Of a DNA stretch of 58,391 bases, positions 23,650-36,080 are shown piece by piece (the stretch's first letter is position 1; each line of letters starts with the position of its first letter). The translations under genes were made by a program, and so were the position numbers. Origin of the DNA: Gnetum montanum (lineage: Eukaryota > Streptophyta > Gnetopsida > Gnetales > Gnetaceae). The stretch spans positions 72,336 to 130,726 of the forward strand of contig MNCI01005225.1 in assembly GCA_015680685.1 (NCBI GenBank). The letters run 5' to 3'. Under the pieces are notes generated by a model. The model did no database searches and was not told the origin of the DNA. It worked only from the letters and a program-made list of their open reading frames with translations.

Positions 23650-25160
23650 TGGTTCTATTGATAAATATCACATCCTTTATTAGTTATGTTTGAATCTATA
23701 ACCTTATCTACCACTACAACCTTACCTTTTTGATGATGATAGTTCTTTACTGTGTCTTTCTTTCTTATTTTGTTATTATCCTTGCTTCCTTGCTTTGTTT
23801 TCTCCTCCATGACTTTAAGTTCCATTTGGAACTTCTCAACTAGAGATTCTTGCATCTTGTTTACCTTAGCCAATATTTTAGTAATATATTTTTGAATTAG
23901 CAAGATCTTTCTTAGCATGACTTTCTCTAATGGTACTTCCTCCTATGGATCATAGAGATGTACCTCCTTTTAATGGATGGAGGGATCTCTATTGTACTCC
24001 TTTGCACATTTTCTGTTCTTTAAATCCCCTTCTTCATTTTCTACCTAATCAAGGAGCCTTTGAATCCTATAAGCCCTCATTTCTAATAGTCTTCCTTAGG
24101 CATAAACTACAAGGGTCTCTTTAGTTTTGCTTTTAAGTCCATCTATGATATGATGAAGCTGATTCCTTTGAGAGAAACCATGGCCTAGAAATTTGTGTAG
24201 CAATGGATAGTACTAACTCAATGCCACATCAAGGGATTCATGTTTATCTTATTTCCATCTTTGAATCTATTTATTCAAATAAGATACCCTAGAGTCTATC
24301 TAATACTTTTCATTAAATAGTTCTAAGATCATACTTCATCTATAGATAGATTTCAATTTCAAGGATCAGTATTAGCTTTCAACTTCCTTTATAAATTTTT
24401 TGGGGAATAACTTAAGCTTTTACAAATCATTTTCTATATTCTACAAGGCATAGGCATCATGGAAGGCTTGTAGATGGTGTTGTGGATCAACATTATGATC
24501 TTCCTTAAATTTAGGAATTGTTCATGTTAAGCCATTTGATCTAGCTATCTATCCATTTAATGCTTTATAGGGATGTAAACTATCCCATGGATGTTGATCA
24601 TGCTTCTTGTAGCAAGTAGTGGTTTACCATAGTAATACCATTCATCATGACCCTTGTCATAGCCATGTCTCCTATGATGTGGCTAGCTACATCTTATTTC
24701 TTAATGATGTTCCTTTTCTTCTTATAGTTGTCTATGTTCCCTTCTTTCATCTCTATGATGGGACATTCAATCAAATTAATCTTGTATTCAATCATTTCTC
24801 CTTTAGTTTCGGTCACATTCCCCCTCATCAAAGATAGATGATGAAGAGGATGGTAGAGACAAAGAGCTAGGAGAGTTATGCTAGCTTGCTCTCCTTCTTT
24901 GGTCCCTTGGTTATTCTCTTACTTGATGACTGGGAGACCTTGGCCTTGAAGTCTTCCTAATTCTAGGCCTAGTTCTCCCCTTTCCTTGGTTACTTTCCAA
25001 GGTTGAATGTAGCCATGGGTGAGTCATGTTATCTTTATCAAAGGAAGGAGAACCTTTGCATTGAGATTACCTTGATGGGTATTTAGTGTCATTCTTTTTT
25101 GACTATGATGTTAGTGTAATTGAAATCCTTTTATTCTTAGAGGCTTCAGGGTGGGACTCC
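23650..25160 (-). pseudogene. gag remnant of the Athila-like element
   Basis: A DPQHHLQAFHDAYAL-like capsid motif reads near 24490-24435, followed by LRLFP-type fragments. A lysine-rich open stretch at 23918-23655 corresponds to the C-terminal part. No intact CCHC zinc knuckle was found. Position and order (just downstream of the PBS) support gag. Confidence 0.55.
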
Positions 25161-25650
25161 ATGAGTTTTTCCTTTTAAAGGTGGACCTCCATAGGTTCAT
25201 AATATTTGGAGAGGTGATCTATTTCTTGGTACTCTTGGGCTGCTGCTTCAAGCCCCAACTTTGTTAGTGTTGTCATGAACATTAATGAAATGACATGATT
25301 AGGTGAAAACACAATGTTATCCTTTAGGTTTCTCCACCATAGTTGCTCATTCTAGTGAAGGATAAAAGTGAATTCTAGATGGTAAGGATTTGGATGAGTT
25401 TAGATAACCTTAAGTTGTCAGGGTACTTCATTTGCATTTTTTTCTTGTTCTATCATGTTGTTTGGTAGAATTATTAGTAGGTGGGGAATCAACCCTTTGA
25501 GATGAATACATTTCTTAGTTTGTTCTTATAATATGCCTTAGATAAAATATTATTATATTTCTAATGGTGATTCATTATCTCCTACCACGATCTTATATGA
25601 TTCAATTATTTAATATAATTAACATATAATAGAAAGAAAAAGAGGTTCTT

Positions 25651-25670
25651 GATCCCCAACAATGACACTA
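25651..25670 (-). other. Primer binding site of the Athila-like element, decayed
   Basis: The minus strand reads TAGTGTCATTGTTGGGGATC directly after the 5' LTR. Against TGGCGCCGTTGCCGGGGATC (tRNA-Asp type) nearly all differences are C-to-T or G-to-A, the pattern left by methylcytosine deamination. Confidence 0.6.
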
Positions 25671-25671
25671 A

Positions 25672-26529
25672 TGATGAGTAGCAAGTATTTCCTACACCCA
25701 TCCATATGAATCACAAGTGCATATGCATGATTCAATGAAATTCTAAGGAACCTTTGAGTGGCTAGTATCCTAGATATCTAAGCATGATGTGGCTAGTCAT
25801 TGTCTTCCCAATGATCACATGTGTTAGCTCTATTAATATGGTTAAGTATGACTGAGATGTAAGATGTTTATATTTTTATTATTAAAATATCAAAAATATA
25901 AAGTGATTAAAATATTAATTTTTAACTATGAAAGTAAGAGTAATCTAAACTATTCTAAGAATCGAGCATATATTCCCAATTTTCATATCCATCATGAATG
26001 TATATTAACATTACAGGGTTACTAAGTATTAACTAATATCCACCATTGGAATTACCAAGCATTAATATAACATGTTTGAAGTGGTCATAATCTTGTTGTT
26101 ATAGAATAAAATATTAATTTCTTAAGTGTAGAAAAGTAAAATGCATTTAAAGGAAAGTGCTAGAAAATAAACTAAGTACTAATCTAAGTGCTACAATAGA
26201 AGAAATTAATCTCAATTTTATTACCATCATGTAGTAGTGTCTAGCTACAATATGCATTCAATTAAAACTTTGTTCAATTAGCTCAATCTACACTATGAAC
26301 ATTCAGAGAGAATTTTGACTAAGTCCTATGAAAGAAAATTGCAAGAGCTTCACTACATAAATGATCCAAGGTGCCATAAATGCAAATGATGACCATATTT
26401 GTATAGGATTTAGGTGAATTAGCATTGATACATATGCACCAACACATCAAAGGATGCATCAATGGGGTTGTATCGATGGGCATGCATCAATATAGTTGAA
26501 TGAGCATGACTTCATTAATCTTCCTTACA
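25672..26529 (-). repeat. 5' LTR of the minus-strand Athila-like element
   Basis: Partner of 13449-14353. Its plus-strand left edge is TGATGAGTAGC and its right edge is CTTCCTTACA. Confidence 0.8.
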
Positions 26530-26599
26530 TATGATCAAACCATCTAAGAAATCATTATGATAGAATTAATTAAATTAATTATCAGTTTCTTTGATCTAT

Positions 26600-27800
26600 T
26601 AAGTAAAATAATAAATAATTTTCTAAAGTTGCTTGGGATATTTACACTACTAGCAAGAAAGATGAAGGACTTTATCTCATTAATTGTTATGAGTAGGATG
26701 TTTCTTTCTTAGCAAAATGGATTACAAAATTCATTGATGGAGATGATTTTTAGATACTCCTTTTAAAAATATACTTGAAAAAAGAAAACCTAAAAATGAT
26801 AATAGTTGATTGTCTAATAACTTTTTCATTGTATTCTTTTTCCGAAAGCCATTTCTATTCTTGGTTCTCTACTACTTAAACAAACATAGAAGACATGGCG
26901 CTTACTTAGTAAGTATTGAAATTATAATTGTAAGTAAATTAGTCCATGGTGACTTTGTTTTAATAAAGGATCTTGGGCTATTCATTCTTCAAAATTGTGC
27001 ACCACTTGGACAAAATTAGAAATCAATACAGTTTCTTATCTACATATTCATGATAGATATAGTACATGGAAGAAAGATTCTAGACTTTATGGTTTAAATA
27101 GAATTAGAAGACAAAATTTTTGAAAATTGATATCTAATTCTAATAATTTATTTAAAGTCAATAATTGTTTCCTTCAAGCTTTTTCAAATATATTTTTTGA
27201 AATAACAATAAACATTTTTTTTCTTTTAACTACAAAGTTGTATATATGATTATTACCAAAAATGATTTTATTCATACCAAATTTAATAAGACCTAGAGAA
27301 TGCAATTATCATTTCCATTTTAGATGAGGAAAATGAAAAATATTTGGAAAGTTTATAGCCTTCCAAAAAGTCTCATTTTATGGTAGTTATACATCATGAT
27401 GTTCCTATCAATACTTATCTTTAACATAACATATAAGAATTATTTCTCCATGGTGTCCTAATTGAGGAATTGAAAACTCACTTTAACATGTCTTTTCTTG
27501 AGTAATCACTTGCACAACATGCTTGAAAATGGAAATCTAGAATTTGCAACTACTTTCAACTAAGCATCAATGATATTATTCTTAGTGATCAATCTATTTT
27601 CTCTAGTTCTGTTCCTCAAAAGTGGAAGTATCTTTGATTACTTTTCCCTATTTAATTTTGAAGCTTTAATGGGTAGTTATTTTTCAATAGCAAGAGCATA
27701 ACTATGATCTCTTTTTAAGAGTTAAATAGCATATTCTCAAAGATGATGTTTTTAATTATAAGTTTAAGTAGGAAGGTTCTAGTGAAATCTAAATAATTAA
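26600..27800 (+). pseudogene. LINE (L1-type) ORF2 C-terminal remnant
   Basis: Plus-strand translation gives a WDIYTTSKKDGGLYLINCYE-like motif near 26635, followed by SFLAKWITKF. This is the usual plant L1 sequence after the RT domain (KKDGGLGI...LLAKW). A later stretch near 27340-27530 resembles the zinc-binding RVT C-terminus. It is broken by many stops. Confidence 0.5.
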
Positions 27801-28360
27801 TTTATTTCTTATTGTATTAGTTTCTTTTTGTTATGGAGGTTGAAGTTGGAAAAGCTATCAAATTCTATTGCTATTTATTTATTATTGCTTTCTCTAATCT
27901 TTAGAGAAAATGTTTCTTATTCTATTTAAAGGGACCCTGTAGTAAGAAGTGAGAAGCCATGAAAGTCCTTCTACACAAGGGAAAGGCTTTATCCTTTTCC
28001 TGTCCTAGAGAGAAGGTTTTTCAAGATTAGTTATAAGGACAAAGGATCATTACTTATAGGCTCAATTCTCATTTGACCAAGTTGGGATTATGGAGGGATT
28101 GGTCGATAAACAAAATCCTAACTTCTTTCAAGTGTCTTCACCTAAAATCAAATATAGAAATTATAACTCAAGAAATAAGCACCTTACTATCCATTTAAAT
28201 AATGGTTATAAGGATGAAAACTATGAGAATTTTTCTTTGAAGTCTCTTCTATACTGATGATATTATGTACTTTGATTTTTTAATTATTATTCATTTTCTA
28301 GGGTTTGATATCCCTCATATTAAAAACCATTCCTGTAACTTATTTGAAATAAAAGCCACT
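27800..28360. other. AT-rich, nothing recognised
   Basis: No frame or repeat unit stands out. Confidence 0.3.
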
Positions 28361-28960
28361 TTAATTCTTCCTCTAATGTTTATATATTATATAATTTATC
28401 TCTTCTGGTAAAATTTAGCATTCATCTAGGCCTTCACATTTATGCTATACTGGTTTTTTGTTAATGCTTCTTTTGCATTTTCTACCATTCAACACCATAT
28501 AACATAGCAAGTCTAATATTGTCTTGTAAAAGTTTCCTTTTAGTTTTACTAGGATTCATTTATTACATGTAACATTACTAGATTGTCTCCATTTTGACCA
28601 TCTTATGTCAATCATATTTTTTTATATTTTTATTAATTTCACCATCTAGTTGAAGCTTTGATCCTAGGTAGTGAAACTATATGTAGTGATGAATGTTTTA
28701 GCCTTAAATTGTCACTTCTATTTCACTCCTATTTGTACTTTTATTGAAATTTCATTCCCTATATTCTATCTTAATTCGCTTGATTTTAAGCCTTTTGATT
28801 CTAAAGCATATCTTTAATTTTTCATTTTAGAAGTAACATTTTCTTAAGTTGTATCCACCAACACAATATCATCTATAAATAGCATAGTACATCAAATCAT
28901 CAACATAGAGGAGAGATTTTAAATATAAAAAGCAAAAGCCCAATGATTTTGTGGATACTT
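28360..28960 (-). pseudogene. LINE-like reverse transcriptase remnant
   Basis: Reading the minus strand downward: a LFIDDIVLVDTT-like active-site block near 28880, ESKGLK near 28790, a RNRSEIEV/HYLGSKLQLDGEI-like stretch near 28640-28740, and IRLAMLYGVEW near 28500-28530. This series matches a common plant non-LTR RT type (FADDIVLVDE...TLESKG...YLGS...RPAMLYGTECW). It holds several stops. A shorter, more decayed related piece may lie at 30060-30240. Confidence 0.65.
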
Positions 28961-29224
28961 CTTAAAGTTGTTATTCTTAAAACTGATCCTAAAAAACCTT
29001 CCTTATGGAATAGCAAAAGGATTAGGTATTTCCCTTCTTCAAAAGCATGCTTATAAATTTTCACTTCTTACTAAAGGTTTCTAAAACTTTGAATACATGT
29101 ACTCCTAAGGAGAACCTAATGGTGCTTCAAATATAACCAAAAATCATAAATTCTTATATAAAATATAATAAATTTATCAATTATACTATGCTTTTATTTA
29201 TGGAGGGAATGTTGAAACCAATAC

Positions 29225-29345
29225 TATTTTTGTTTTTGATTTGGTAAAACTCTTGATTTAATAACTTCAAGTTATGGGTTCGATTTTGGTGGGCAATATT
29301 GAGTTATAAAGTTCTAATTTGACTATATGTATTGGAGGTTGATAT
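29225..29345 (+). repeat. tRNA-like (SINE-type) head, candidate
   Basis: TTTGGTAAAAC (A-box-like) is followed about 40 bases later by GGGTTCGATTTTGGTGGGC, close to the pol III B-box consensus, as in tRNA-derived plant SINEs. Confidence 0.35.
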
Positions 29346-29539
29346 TATTAAAAAATGTTTCAAGTTCCAAAACCTCTATCCCCCACCCCCGAAAACTATT
29401 TTTAATCTTCTAAAGTATTATGTTGGTTATACATCTTGGGGTGTATTTATAATCATTCTTTCAATTTCCAACACTCTTCTTTGAAAACTATCTTTACTAT
29501 CTATATCCTAAGGAATATAGCCAACATGATAGGAACCAT

Positions 29540-29700
29540 CATTTGAAGTGATAGTAAGGTTCTTGTTTCTCAAGTTGTAAGACCTAGGTTCAAGCTTAGG
29601 CAAATTAATAGAGGTTGAGCTTTTACTCATCCATGAAACCTTACAAGACCTTACCTTAGAAGGATGCACATTGATCCTCTAGATGATGATCTTTTTTATA
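29540..29700 (+). repeat. tRNA-like (SINE-type) element, candidate
   Basis: GTGATAGTAAGGTTCTTG followed by CCTAGGTTCAAGCTTAGGC gives A- and B-box-like blocks at tRNA-like spacing. The stretch ends in a T run (CTTTTTT near 29690). Confidence 0.35.
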
Positions 29701-29879
29701 TAGCAATATGATACTTTAATAAAACTTAAATAGAACATAAAGGTACCTTACATGTAACTTGAATTTGCAACCTCTTACTTACATAATATTAAAACTGAAA
29801 TTGAAATTTTTTAATTACATACATTGATACCCCTTATATGAATTAGATTAGTTTAAAAATTCATTTCACAAATTCTTTT

Positions 29880-29965
29880 TTAAATTATAACTTACTGCAA
29901 CCAAGTAGAATCAAATTTATGACTTGGGGTTCCTAGGCCAAGATCCTTATCACTTCTTAACAAGA
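29880..29965 (-). repeat. tRNA-like (SINE-type) head on the minus strand, candidate
   Basis: The reverse complement reads GTGATAAGGATCTTGGCC followed by a decayed B-box-like TTTGATTC, resembling the two upstream candidates in opposite orientation. Confidence 0.25.
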
Positions 29966-29969
29966 TAAG

Positions 29970-30680
29970 AAATAAGTTGTATTTAGTTTGTTGGTAAGAA
30001 ATTACTTAATTAGGAAGGATATGTCACATCTAAAAAATAAATAATAATATTAAAAAAATTTGGAGTACATCAGATCAACAAAAAAAAGTCAAAAGAAAAA
30101 GCCCAATAATTTTAGGAATGCCTTTTCAAGTTTTCTTCCTTATAACAAATCTTGAATAACTTCCAATATGGCTTATGAAAATGATCAAACCTTACCATTA
30201 TTTAGAATTTCCCTCATGGGTTTTTACTTCTTAGTAAAGGATTTCTTGTAAAATGAAGAAAATAATTTTCTAAAGATAAAATAAAACTTTAATAAGAAAA
30301 ATGAATAAATATCAACGAAGTTGAAACCTTCACATTCTTAAGCCTCCAAAATAAAAAGAATTCATACTATAAAAATTAAATTAATTTTTTAGCTTTCATT
30401 AATTTTTTTTTTATTTGAAATTATAACTAAAAAGTGACATCCTTGAAAATATGATATTTAACTTGTAAATAAAGAGCCTAGTTATGCTTTGGTGCTTGAA
30501 AATAATTGTATATTGTCCAAATAGAATAGAGAATAAGTATTTGAAGATACTTTCAAATGTAAAGAAGTAAAGTAGCTAAAGTAAGTTGATCTCTAGAATG
30601 ATGCCATATCCCCATTCCATAATCATGATGATGTTATTTTATTACAAATGATATAATTATTGTAATAAGACCCAAAAGAA
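29970..30680. other. AT-rich, nothing firm
   Basis: Apart from the possible LINE-like piece at 30060-30240, no structure is seen. Confidence 0.3.
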
Positions 30681-30684
30681 CACA

Positions 30685-31098
30685 TTGTAATAACAGGCAT
30701 GTCTCTTGAGGTGATCTTTGAGGGGGTTAAACTATGATGTTTATACTCAGTAATTAGGAATCATATTAGCATGGAGTTCTAAAGTTGGTAATGGCAAGTA
30801 ATAGGTGTTGGGTGAAGTGGGATATGAAAATGACTAGCCATCGCTTTTGGATGTGTATAGGTCTACTTGTTGTGGCACTATTAAATTGCCTCTAAGGGAT
30901 AGATTCTAAAGGAAGATAACCCCAAGAAACCCTTAGAGCATAACCAAGATACATTATTTTTATATTAATAAAGTTCATTTTTCATTTTCTTCTTCATTTT
31001 CCCTACTATAGTTATTACGCATAATGTTGAATGTTATCTATATTTGATGTTTGTCATGCCATCTATAACTGAGATGTCATAAATGGTATCAAAGAAAA
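30685..31098 (+). repeat. Possible copia-type LTR and PBS
   Basis: TGGTATCAAAG at 31084-31094 matches the initiator-Met PBS of copia elements except for one base. It is preceded by a stretch that could be a 400-bp LTR starting TGTAATAACAGG near 30685. No coding part follows within 800 bases, so the element is truncated or the match is fortuitous. Confidence 0.35.
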
Positions 31099-31927
31099 CC
31101 ATGTCCTAGGGATAATAAAAAATAAGGGCTCACTAAAATTCAATGATGGACTGAACCATGATCTAGGATAAACCATGAAATCATTGTCAAACATGCAATG
31201 TTTACTATGAACCATGCTAATTAAGGAGATGTCTTTTCATTAACTTTCATGAACATTAGTGACCAAAATTTAATGGGATCCTATTATACATCAACAAGGT
31301 ATATCAACTATGGGAAACTTCGATAAGATAAGGGTAACATCAATCTAGGCAACTCTTACACATCTCTTAGTAATGTAGGGTTTTCCTTAGTTTTCTAAGG
31401 TAATTCTTATGTTTCTTTAAAATGCTAGTTACTTATAGCCAAAGTTTTCAAAGATATGAAATTGCTTTTGGTCTTGCCTTTCTTAATGCTTGAACCCTAA
31501 TAACCTAATATTCCATATATTTAACAAGGTCTAATCATCAATGGAATATTTTTGATTAATATAAGAAAGTAAAGCTAACTATGAATTACCTCTACTTAAT
31601 TAGTAAGGGTCATTAGCAAGGGCTTGGTAGGAAAACTAACATTTGTTATATAATAATAAGGTTTTATACCCTATTAGGAAATTGAGCTTAATAATCCTTA
31701 TTCCATTCTCTAGGACTATCATTACATTATAACTAAAATGAGTCCCTTAAGAGCTCTAATTATGTCCATAGGTTACTTTAATAACCCTAATTTAGTGAAA
31801 TAGAAAATTACAATTTTCCAAAAGCATGAAAACTTAAATTAGTTTTCATGTCCTAATAGTAGATCCAATGTGTGATGCTCATTAAGATGATTACAATGAT
31901 ATGAATTTCCTCTTAATCGAACCTATA
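31099..31927. other. AT-rich, nothing recognised
   Basis: No reading frame, repeat unit or element end was recognised between the PBS-like site and the LTR at 31928. Confidence 0.3.
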
Positions 31928-32780
31928 TGATGAGCAGTGAGGTACCCCTACGCCCAATCATACGAGTCACAAGTGTTCACACATACTCCAGTCGAATTTC
32001 ATGGATGGGACTAGTTGTGGCATCTAGATTGCTATGCCTTGATTGTAGTTCATTATCTTCCCACTTGGACTAGCGGTAGCTTTGTCACATATAATTTAGT
32101 CTAGAGTGAGGCATATGATTTTTATTATTTTATATTTTCTTGCTCTATGATTAACAATAGGTTGAAACTCAATTTATAATCAATTAAACTAATCTAATTG
32201 CTAATTAATAATCAACTACCCTAACATAAGTATCTAATCCCACTTCCTGTGCACATTCTGAACATATATAATGCTGCTAGGTTACCAAACGTTAAGCTTT
32301 GTTGGGATTATCAAGAGTCATATGCATGCTCGTAGCAATTGTACTTATGTGCCTAATTAATTAGCATGCATGAAAATGTAAATATTAACTAAGTACATGA
32401 AAAGTAAATTTCATGAAAAATAAATCTAATCTAATTCAAAGTGTTGTAATGAATAAGAATCAATCTCGATCTTATTGCCATTCATGAAATATGTCTAGGT
32501 ACATTGCCACTTGAATAAGACTCCATACAACTAACTCAGATCCACTCTGTGGGCACTCATTGACTATTTTATAAGACTATAGAATAAAACTATAAGATTT
32601 TAGCTACTCTATTGATAAAACTATGAAAAATTGATGTAAAACTATTACCCAAATTGTGTGCCCAAGCACTATATTTATAGGGCAGCCCATACCCTTGATA
32701 TCAAATATCTAATAGCCCATCTAGGGGCCTGATATCAGCTATCCAATATTGAAGCCATGCAAATCATGACTCATCACTAT
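31928..32780 (-). repeat. LTR of the Athila-like family, probably solo or truncated
   Basis: It shares the family's left edge (TGATGAGCAG) and the blocks GAATCAATCTCGATCTTATTG and CACTCTGTGGGCACTCATTG with the other copies. On the minus strand it has a good TATA box (TATAAATA, 32671-32679). No PBS lies beyond the left edge. The U3 end is diverged, so the right limit is approximate. Confidence 0.6.
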
Positions 32781-33882
32781 AGTAAGAGAGATATCATAGT
32801 TCAAATTTTTTGAGAAATGTGCCTTAATAAATTTTTAAAAATTAAAAGGATTAATAATAAAGTTTTAAAAAATTTAATTTTGAGAAGAAAAAATTAACTT
32901 TAGGACTCAAAATTAAACCTATGTTTTCATGGTTTAGAATCCCAAGTCTTAACATCCCTCCTATGAGCCACCAAAGTCAAACATTTTCTTTTGTGATAAT
33001 AACATAACACCAAATATAGAAATCTAATATTTAAAATTTTAAAGTTAAAAAAAATTCATTTTTAAAATTATAAAGTAAAAATCAATGCATGTATGCTAAG
33101 GTTATGCTAATGCTACCATCAAGATTACATAGGTCCTATGGCTAGAGTTGAGGTAGGCTTTATTATTAGGATTGTAGGCCATATTTTTTCCTTAAAAAAA
33201 GTGTTGCTACCTGTAACATGTCCTATAGTAGTGTGATGTGTCATTACAATGCTGAGCATGATGGAACTACACCTTAGTGTGGTGCCTTTCTACATGGGAT
33301 TAGGGCTATAGCACAGTGCAACATTTGATCGTAGCCATACACAACCTACATTGGCCCTCACTTACACCTTTGAAAATGTAAAATCCCTACCTTGGTAATC
33401 TTTACCACACATAACTATTACCTTGTTGTGCTTCTTACTATCATCACATTCACCTTCCTATGAGTGTCATGATGTGATCTACCATGAATGCTATACAGGA
33501 AAAATCCTTCTTCTCCTCTATGGCCTAGTGGTCTAGCATCGACAGCTCGTAGCATAGTAGTCTAGGAGCACTATTTTCTTCACTTGTGGTGCATATTACA
33601 CGGAATTCATCCATGTAATCACAAAGCTAGGGCCACACAAGCAAGTAAGGTTTTAGGTTGTGTAGATAAGACAACATAAGTAGTGTGACATATGGCCATC
33701 ATTGACTACACCTAACCTTGTTAGGTCTTCTAGACCAATACAAAATCCTTATTTTGTACCACTTCTTGCTAGAAAATCCTTGTGCTTACTTCCATGGCAC
33801 CTTGTGTAATCCTAGTCAAGAAAAGTAAGTGTTGCTACTACCTTGGCATCCTTTCCACCCTGATTGATGTATGTCAGTTATC
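32781..33882. other. No gene recognised
   Basis: Composition is somewhat richer in C+G than the AT-rich DNA around it, without long frames. Confidence 0.3.
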
Positions 33883-34030
33883 CTCATGTGTGTAATATTC
33901 ATAGTCATTCATCTACCACCATCACCTCCATAATCATGCTCACCTACTACGCTACTCTCATGTGTGTAATATTCATAGTCATTCATCTACCACCATCACC
34001 TCCATAATCATGCTCACCTACTACGCTACT
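33883..34030. repeat. Perfect 74-bp tandem duplication
   Basis: 33883-33956 and 33957-34030 are identical by eye, starting CTCATGTGTGTAATATTC. Confidence 0.9.
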
Positions 34031-35790
34031 ATTCTTGCTGGCTATGCATTACTTTCCACACCATGTCTTGAGTCATTTTGTAAATCACTAATCTCATAAA
34101 ATTTTCCATTGAAATCCATACTCAACATCATCTTCCACCTCCTTTGAAGGTAAAAACTTGTGAAGTTTGTAAACATCAACAACATCAGAGGTTTCTCTCT
34201 TCTTAGTACTTATAGATGCTGGTAAGATTATAGGTTTCTACCTTTCCCAAAAATCATGGATATTGATGTCCACACATCCTTAGGTGGAAAAATTTAAATT
34301 TTAAGATTTAAAGTTCAAAATTCAAATTCAAATATTAGGTTCTAGTTCAATGGATTAACTAATAAGAAGTAGGATAAAACTTCATAATTAAATACATTGG
34401 TCCTAAAGTAGTATTGGGATAGATGACCTCTCAAAAATTCTCAAAATTTGTGCCTAAACTTTATGGCAAAAATAGGCATAATTTTTGGTCTCTAAATTCA
34501 TTTTAGAGAAAACAATAGTCATTTCAAGTAAATTTTGAGCTCCCAGAAGTAATGGTGAGGTTATATTTGGGATATAGAATCCCAAAAATTAGTTTTAACT
34601 CTTCTCTTGAAAATGTGGTTTAACAACATTGGGAGTTAAAATTAGAATAAATTGGGCATTTAATGTTCATTTTCAATAAAAATAGTCATTTAAGTATTTT
34701 TTTAATCCTTTTTAATCTAATGGTAAGGCCAAATTGATCATTTGACAAACCAATAATTAGGTGATAGTTTAAATTGTACCTTAATAGGCCATAACCTAGA
34801 TTGACTAACCATGCCTAACAATATAATAGTTATGACTAATAAAGTGAAGTTCTTGTGGTCATTTTAGACTTTAGAATTAGTAAAATAATTTGTAGTTAGA
34901 TGTAGGTTCCTAACCTCTAGTTTTATTAACCCTACTTTGTCATTAGTCACATTGCTAGACTTAATGCTCTACAGGGGGTAGAAAGATCATAAAGAGCCTA
35001 GTGAGCAAAGCCAAAATATTATCAACCTAATGAATTAGGTAGTTGAGGAATCATTTGGAAAATAGTAAATGTAAAAAGGTCTTAAATCACCTCAACAAGT
35101 AACTAGATCACTAAGCTGACATCGATTGTCATGAAGAATCATAACCTTGTTTTGACAAGACATATGATATTTGTAATAGGAAACAAGTTAGAAGAAAATC
35201 TAGGTATGAAGGTCACAAAATACAATGTGCTTGTAAGTTTCCTATCTAGTGAAAGACAACATTTGATAGGTGCACCTTGGAACCTATACTAGCATGAATA
35301 CTGATACTTATGTATCCTTGTAGAATTATAAGATTTGAATGTAGATGTTATGTCTTTAAGAAGTATTTTCATGAGAATTTCTATAACAATTTTGACTTGA
35401 TCTAAGAAATTTAAGATACACAAATATCTACAAGAAAAATAGGTTCTTCTCATGGTTCTTCCTTCAGGTCATATAGACTAGCTTAATACATGGATCATAA
35501 TATAAATGGTTGTGTGATCTTTTATAAAGAAACAATGTTTGAGTTAGCAAAAATATTTGAATGGAGATTAAAAGACATCATTTTTCTTAAATTACAAAAC
35601 TCTAAGTTATGAAAAAGAAAGAAAAATTGAGATTCTAGAGGAGTGACATAGCCTTGTCATTAGTACTTAAAATACAATAATAAGAAATATGTGTATGCAT
35701 GGTTAATGCATATTTGATTTGCATATTAACATATCCAAATGTTAGACTTTATTAAGTATCCTATTTGATTATTCATATTAAGGATAGTTT
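34031..35790. other. No gene recognised
   Basis: AT-rich with no frame or repeat unit standing out. Confidence 0.3.
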
Positions 35791-36080
35791 AAAGAGAAAT
35801 CTATTTCTAATTTATACTAGTCTTAACCTAGTATGAGTCATCTTCTATGGAGACTTTAATGCAAACATTAGAAGTGATGTTAATTAATTCTTAAAATGTG
35901 GACATGTGAAAGATTTTTTGGGAGAGAAGCCCTTTTTTATAAACAAATTTTCCTTGATTCATCATACAATCTCTTTGGCTAGTGCATACTCTACCTACTT
36001 TAAATCCTTAGTAAAAAAGTTGAATTTCCAAATTTGAGAATAGATTATGCTTATGGATAGTGTTTATTAAAACTACAATC
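35790..36080 (+). pseudogene. LINE endonuclease remnant, candidate
   Basis: A VIFYGDFNANIRSD-like motif near 35840-35880 resembles the GDFNA core of L1 apurinic-type endonucleases. About 170 bases on, RIDYAYG near 36040 resembles the RIDY motif near the end of that domain. Stops lie between them. Confidence 0.4.

Larger units (their letters stand above)
13449..26529 (-). mobile_element. Complete but dead Athila-like Ty3/gypsy element, about 13.1 kb
   Basis: Two related LTRs in the same orientation (13449-14353 and 25672-26529) enclose, on the minus strand from high to low coordinates, a PBS, gag, protease, RT, RNase H, integrase and a long extra region. The integrase motifs, the tRNA-Asp-type PBS, the GAGGACAAG motif before the 3' LTR and the additional 3' coding-like region point to the Athila lineage. 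Every coding part has stops and frameshifts. The LTR copies differ at many positions and no convincing target-site duplication remains (AATAG against TATGA), so the insertion is old. Confidence 0.8.

Noticed and set aside
13444-26534. Target-site duplication of the large element
   Set aside because: The flanking five bases (AATAG and TATGA) do not match and LTR edges are uncertain by a few bases.
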